Source: Spirogloea muscicola (Eukaryota; Streptophyta; Zygnematophyceae; Spirogloeales; Spirogloeaceae). From it: a stretch of DNA of 11,644 bases. Within the stretch, counting starts at the first letter, position 1. The number at the start of each line of letters is the position of its first letter. The DNA is taken from positions 892,196 to 903,839 of the forward strand of contig WELB01000018.1 in NCBI GenBank assembly GCA_009602725.1, in the 5' to 3' direction. The notes beneath the pieces were generated by a model. The model was not told the DNA's origin. It searched no databases and saw nothing but the letters and a program-made list of their open reading frames with translations. The translations under genes were made by a program, and so were the position numbers. Positions 10,501 to 11,644 of the stretch are shown piece after piece.

Positions 10501-11333
10501 ACTCTGCGTGCGCTGCTCCGCCGACCTGCCGCCACCACCGCCGCTCTGCCCAGCGTCATCGAAGGCGGCAGCCGAGGAGGGGGGACGCAATGCCGGGAAG
10601 ATGGGGGGAGGAGGGGGAGGAGGGGGGTGAGGGTGTTCAAGGACCTTGTTGAAGACCACGCCAGCAAAGACGAGGTCGGGGTCGAAGGAGGCGTAGCCGA
10701 GGACCATGGCGGCGGCGGAGCGCGCCAGAGCCCAGCAGTCGAGCACCAGCACGACGGGCGCGCCGAGGATCTTGGCCATCTCGGCGGTGCTCCCGGCCTC
10801 CGACCGGCCGTCGCGGCCGTCGAAGAGGCCCATGCAGCCCTCGACGACGGCGAGGTCGGTGTCCGGCGCCGCCCGCAGGAAGCACGCGATGTTCACGTCC
10901 CTGGACGGAGGACGACGAGGAGGACAGGCGTTCTGAGAAGCCGAGGAGGCGAGGAGGGAGGTGCAGGTGCAGGCGGGACAAGGGCGGAGGGAGTGGAGGG
11001 AGGCGCTTCACCTGCTGAGCATCCAGCCGTCGAGGTTGAGGGAGTCGCGGCCCGTCGCCGCCTTGTGGTGCATCGGGTCCAGGAAGTCTGCGGCAACCAG
11101 CGGCCGGCAGTGGTGGCCGGCGTCACGTCGAGAAGGGCTACTCGTTGACGTTAGCGGCAGGACGGGGCGGCAGTCAGGGCCAAGCGGCGGCGGAGCAGGG
11201 ATAGTAACGGACCTGGCCCGACTTTGAACGGCTGCACGCGGAGGCCGCGGCGGCGGTACGCCGCCATGAGGCCGATGGCGACGCACGTCTTGCCGACGCC
11301 CGAGTGCGTGCCGGCAATCACCACCGCCCTCAT
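5660..11333 (-). CDS. Predicted CobB-BtuF fusion: cobyrinic acid a,c-diamide synthase joined to a cobalamin-binding domain
   Basis: Exons in sense order (high to low): 11333-11213, 11087-11012, 10900-10645, 10525-10138, 9900-9683, 9447-9361, 9138-9014, 8887-8750, 8600-7528, 7367-7294, 7175-7119, 7009-6920, 6800-6690, 6514-6173, 5944-5660 (TAG at 5662-5660). The lengths sum to 3441 bp = 1147 codons including stop, and every junction keeps phase. Residues 1-470 are CobB/CbiA, 471-811 a low-complexity linker, 812-1146 BtuF-like. The start is chosen at the first ATG after an in-frame TAG; it begins [16 protein letters not shown], as bacterial CobB proteins do. No signal peptide is visible, so a cytosolic location is likely unless an upstream exon exists. 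The exon 8-9 junction (GCC AG|gtgtgg ... cacacag|G CGC GAA) links the halves. Weak points are hand-inferred splicing and the N at 7663. Alternative: two adjacent genes, with an internal Met starting the second. Confidence 0.75.
7576..8600 (-). other. Low-complexity Gly/Ala/Ser/Arg-rich linker joining CobB and BtuF domains
   Basis: About 340 residues lie between FVDRAR (CobB end) and RIVSFLP (BtuF start), all in exon 9. They comprise an Ala-rich stretch, Gly runs with acidic patches ([16 protein letters not shown]), several Arg-Arg-Ser/Arg-Ser clusters ([17 protein letters not shown]) and a poly-Ala tract. It is probably disordered and the RS/RRxS sites could be phosphorylated; both points are inferred. 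Other frames on both strands are also open here, as expected of GC-rich repeats, so openness alone is weak proof of coding. Confidence 0.6.
7663..7663. other. Unresolved base (N) in the linker codon NAA
   Basis: In the - strand frame the codon is NAA, after GGT TCA and before GCG GCA. It encodes Lys, Gln or Glu unless N is T on the - strand (A on +), when it becomes TAA. The flanking GCC/GCT repeat is difficult to sequence, so an indel is also possible. Confidence 0.95.
9205..9355. repeat. Opposed CCTCCC and GGAGGG tracts with G8AAG8 mirror repeat in fusion intron 6
   Basis: The + strand is almost pure pyrimidine (CTCC/CCCTCC) from about 9209 to 9237. It then has a G8-AA-G8 mirror repeat at 9301-9318, followed by GGAGGAGCGAGAGC-type purine sequence. 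The arms are partly complementary, so a hairpin, G-quadruplex or triplex could form. All of it lies within one intron. Confidence 0.7.
9448..9682 (-). other. Non-canonical GC-AG intron (fusion gene intron 5)
   Basis: On the - strand, GGC ATC CAG is followed by gcaagt, the GC donor consensus, and the acceptor is gccgcag before ACG CGT GAG. Splicing in phase 0 gives [20 protein letters not shown], the continuity expected in CobB. A GT 4 bases further on would leave phase 1 and not match this acceptor. Confidence 0.8.
9990..10136. repeat. Polypurine/polypyrimidine tract in fusion intron 4
   Basis: The + strand is dominated by GAGGGAGGAGGGAGGGAAG-like sequence at 10006-10028 and 10083-10134, pyrimidine on the sense (-) strand. 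It fills the part of intron 4 next to the donor. Similar tracts occur in introns 2, 3, 5 and 8. Confidence 0.75.
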
Positions 11334-11644
11334 CTCTCGCTGCGGCTGGCCGCGGCGCGGCCTCTCCTAGGAGGTCGGCGGGCGGCGCAAGGCTGAGCTA
11401 GTACTTGAGCTTCCCCGACCTCCCTCCTCTCCGGCCTACGTCCCTGCCCCTGCACGCCCTCCGCCCTCCCGCGCGGAGCGCCATCTCCAGCAGCTCCGCA
11501 TCACGCCCCTCCTCACTCCAGCTCGCCGCCGCCGCAGGTCGCGCCTCAGCTCCGGGCTACACTTCCAGCCCTCGAGCGCACGCACGCCGCCGGCGCCGCC
11601 GCCGCCGCCGCCGACTGCGGCGCCTGGCCTCGCCGCAGCTGCCG
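11334..11644 (-). promoter_or_regulatory. 5' flank of the fusion gene (presumed 5' UTR/promoter)
   Basis: About 310 bp of GC-rich sequence lies upstream of the fusion start, with GCC repeats near 11594-11613. I see no TATA box or other clear promoter element. The right edge may cut the promoter. No gene on the + strand is supported here. Confidence 0.35.
11440..11484 (-). other. Possible upstream first exon with Arg-rich N-terminus
   Basis: On the - strand an ATG at 11484-11482 opens 15 codons (MALRAGGRRACRGRD). A possible intron (gtaggc at 11439 to cctag at 11367) would join them in phase 0 to GAG AGG CCG, which reads straight into the chosen start Met at 11333 and skips the in-frame TAG. 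The result would be a basic, presequence-like extension of about 27 residues. Codon, phase and splice dinucleotides fit, but the exon is short and the sequence GC-rich, so chance is quite possible. Confidence 0.2.

Larger units (their letters stand above)
8750..11333 (-). other. cobB: CobB/CbiA part: glutamine-dependent cobyrinate a,c-diamide synthase
   Basis: The family amidates the a and c acetate side chains of cobyrinate (or hydrogenobyrinate), using ATP and glutamine. Visible motifs (predicted numbering): P-loop GTHSGVGKT at 8-16; PDFLDPMHH around 40-48 and NLDGWML before the second junction; [11 protein letters not shown] at 84-94; GVVFNK|VGG across the exon 3-4 junction; [19 protein letters not shown] entering the glutaminase domain; [21 protein letters not shown] with predicted nucleophile Cys342; [20 protein letters not shown]; and [14 protein letters not shown] with candidate catalytic His452/His454. 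The length of about 470 is close to bacterial members (about 430-460). The only obvious addition is a Pro-rich insert (231-239) between the two domains. Both active sites look intact, so the enzyme is probably functional. Intron 5 is GC-AG. Exon 7 could instead start at 9168, adding 10 residues. Confidence 0.93.

Noticed and set aside
10139-10630. + strand frame of 163 codons opposite CobB exon 4
   Set aside because: It is antisense to conserved CobB sequence and starts at the exon 4 donor; no recognisable domain.
1-11644. Bacterial contamination, operon, CRISPR or mobile-element explanation
   Set aside because: Both genes are split by many consensus introns with phase-consistent junctions. 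No transposase, terminal inverted repeats, spaced repeats or tRNA/rRNA genes were seen.

Overview
The window looks like nuclear DNA of a green alga, probably a GC-rich trebouxiophyte; the lineage is an inference. It is GC-rich, with small exons (48-390 bp, one of about 1.07 kb) separated by spliceosomal introns of about 110-470 bp that mostly end in GCAG. The two proteins recovered resemble plastid-type plant/algal and bacterial families. There is no operon structure, no Shine-Dalgarno pattern and no bacterial-length ORF for either gene.

Region 1 (left edge to 4875, + strand) is a sugar transporter of the major facilitator superfamily, spread over 15 visible exons. Once spliced it matches the plastidic 'D-xylose-proton symporter-like' family, which includes the Arabidopsis plastid sugar exporter pSuT. 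Its 5' end and any transit peptide lie beyond the left edge.

Region 2 (4876-5659) is the 784-bp gap between two convergent stop codons. It holds both 3' UTRs, a TGTAA poly(A) signal for the left gene and two short direct repeats, but no gene I can support.

Region 3 (5660-11333, - strand) is the unusual part. Fifteen exons join in phase into one frame of 1146 codons. It encodes a complete cobyrinic acid a,c-diamide synthase (CobB/CbiA type), then a linker of about 340 residues rich in Gly, Ala, Ser and Arg, then a complete BtuF-like corrinoid-binding domain. This is therefore a predicted eukaryotic CobB-BtuF fusion, pairing a corrin-ring amidating enzyme with a corrinoid-binding module. De novo cobalamin synthesis is not known in eukaryotes, so a role in corrinoid salvage or remodelling, or a repurposed function, is an inference. 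One unresolved base (N at 7663) falls inside the linker, in a codon that could be a stop, so the fusion needs checking.

Region 4 (11334-11644) is the GC-rich 5' flank of the fusion gene. It has one weak candidate for an upstream exon that would add an Arg-rich N-terminus.

The two main genes converge and show no sequence sign of a shared function. Each carries one apparent GC-AG intron. All exon borders were inferred by eye from reading frame, splice consensus and protein family alignment.
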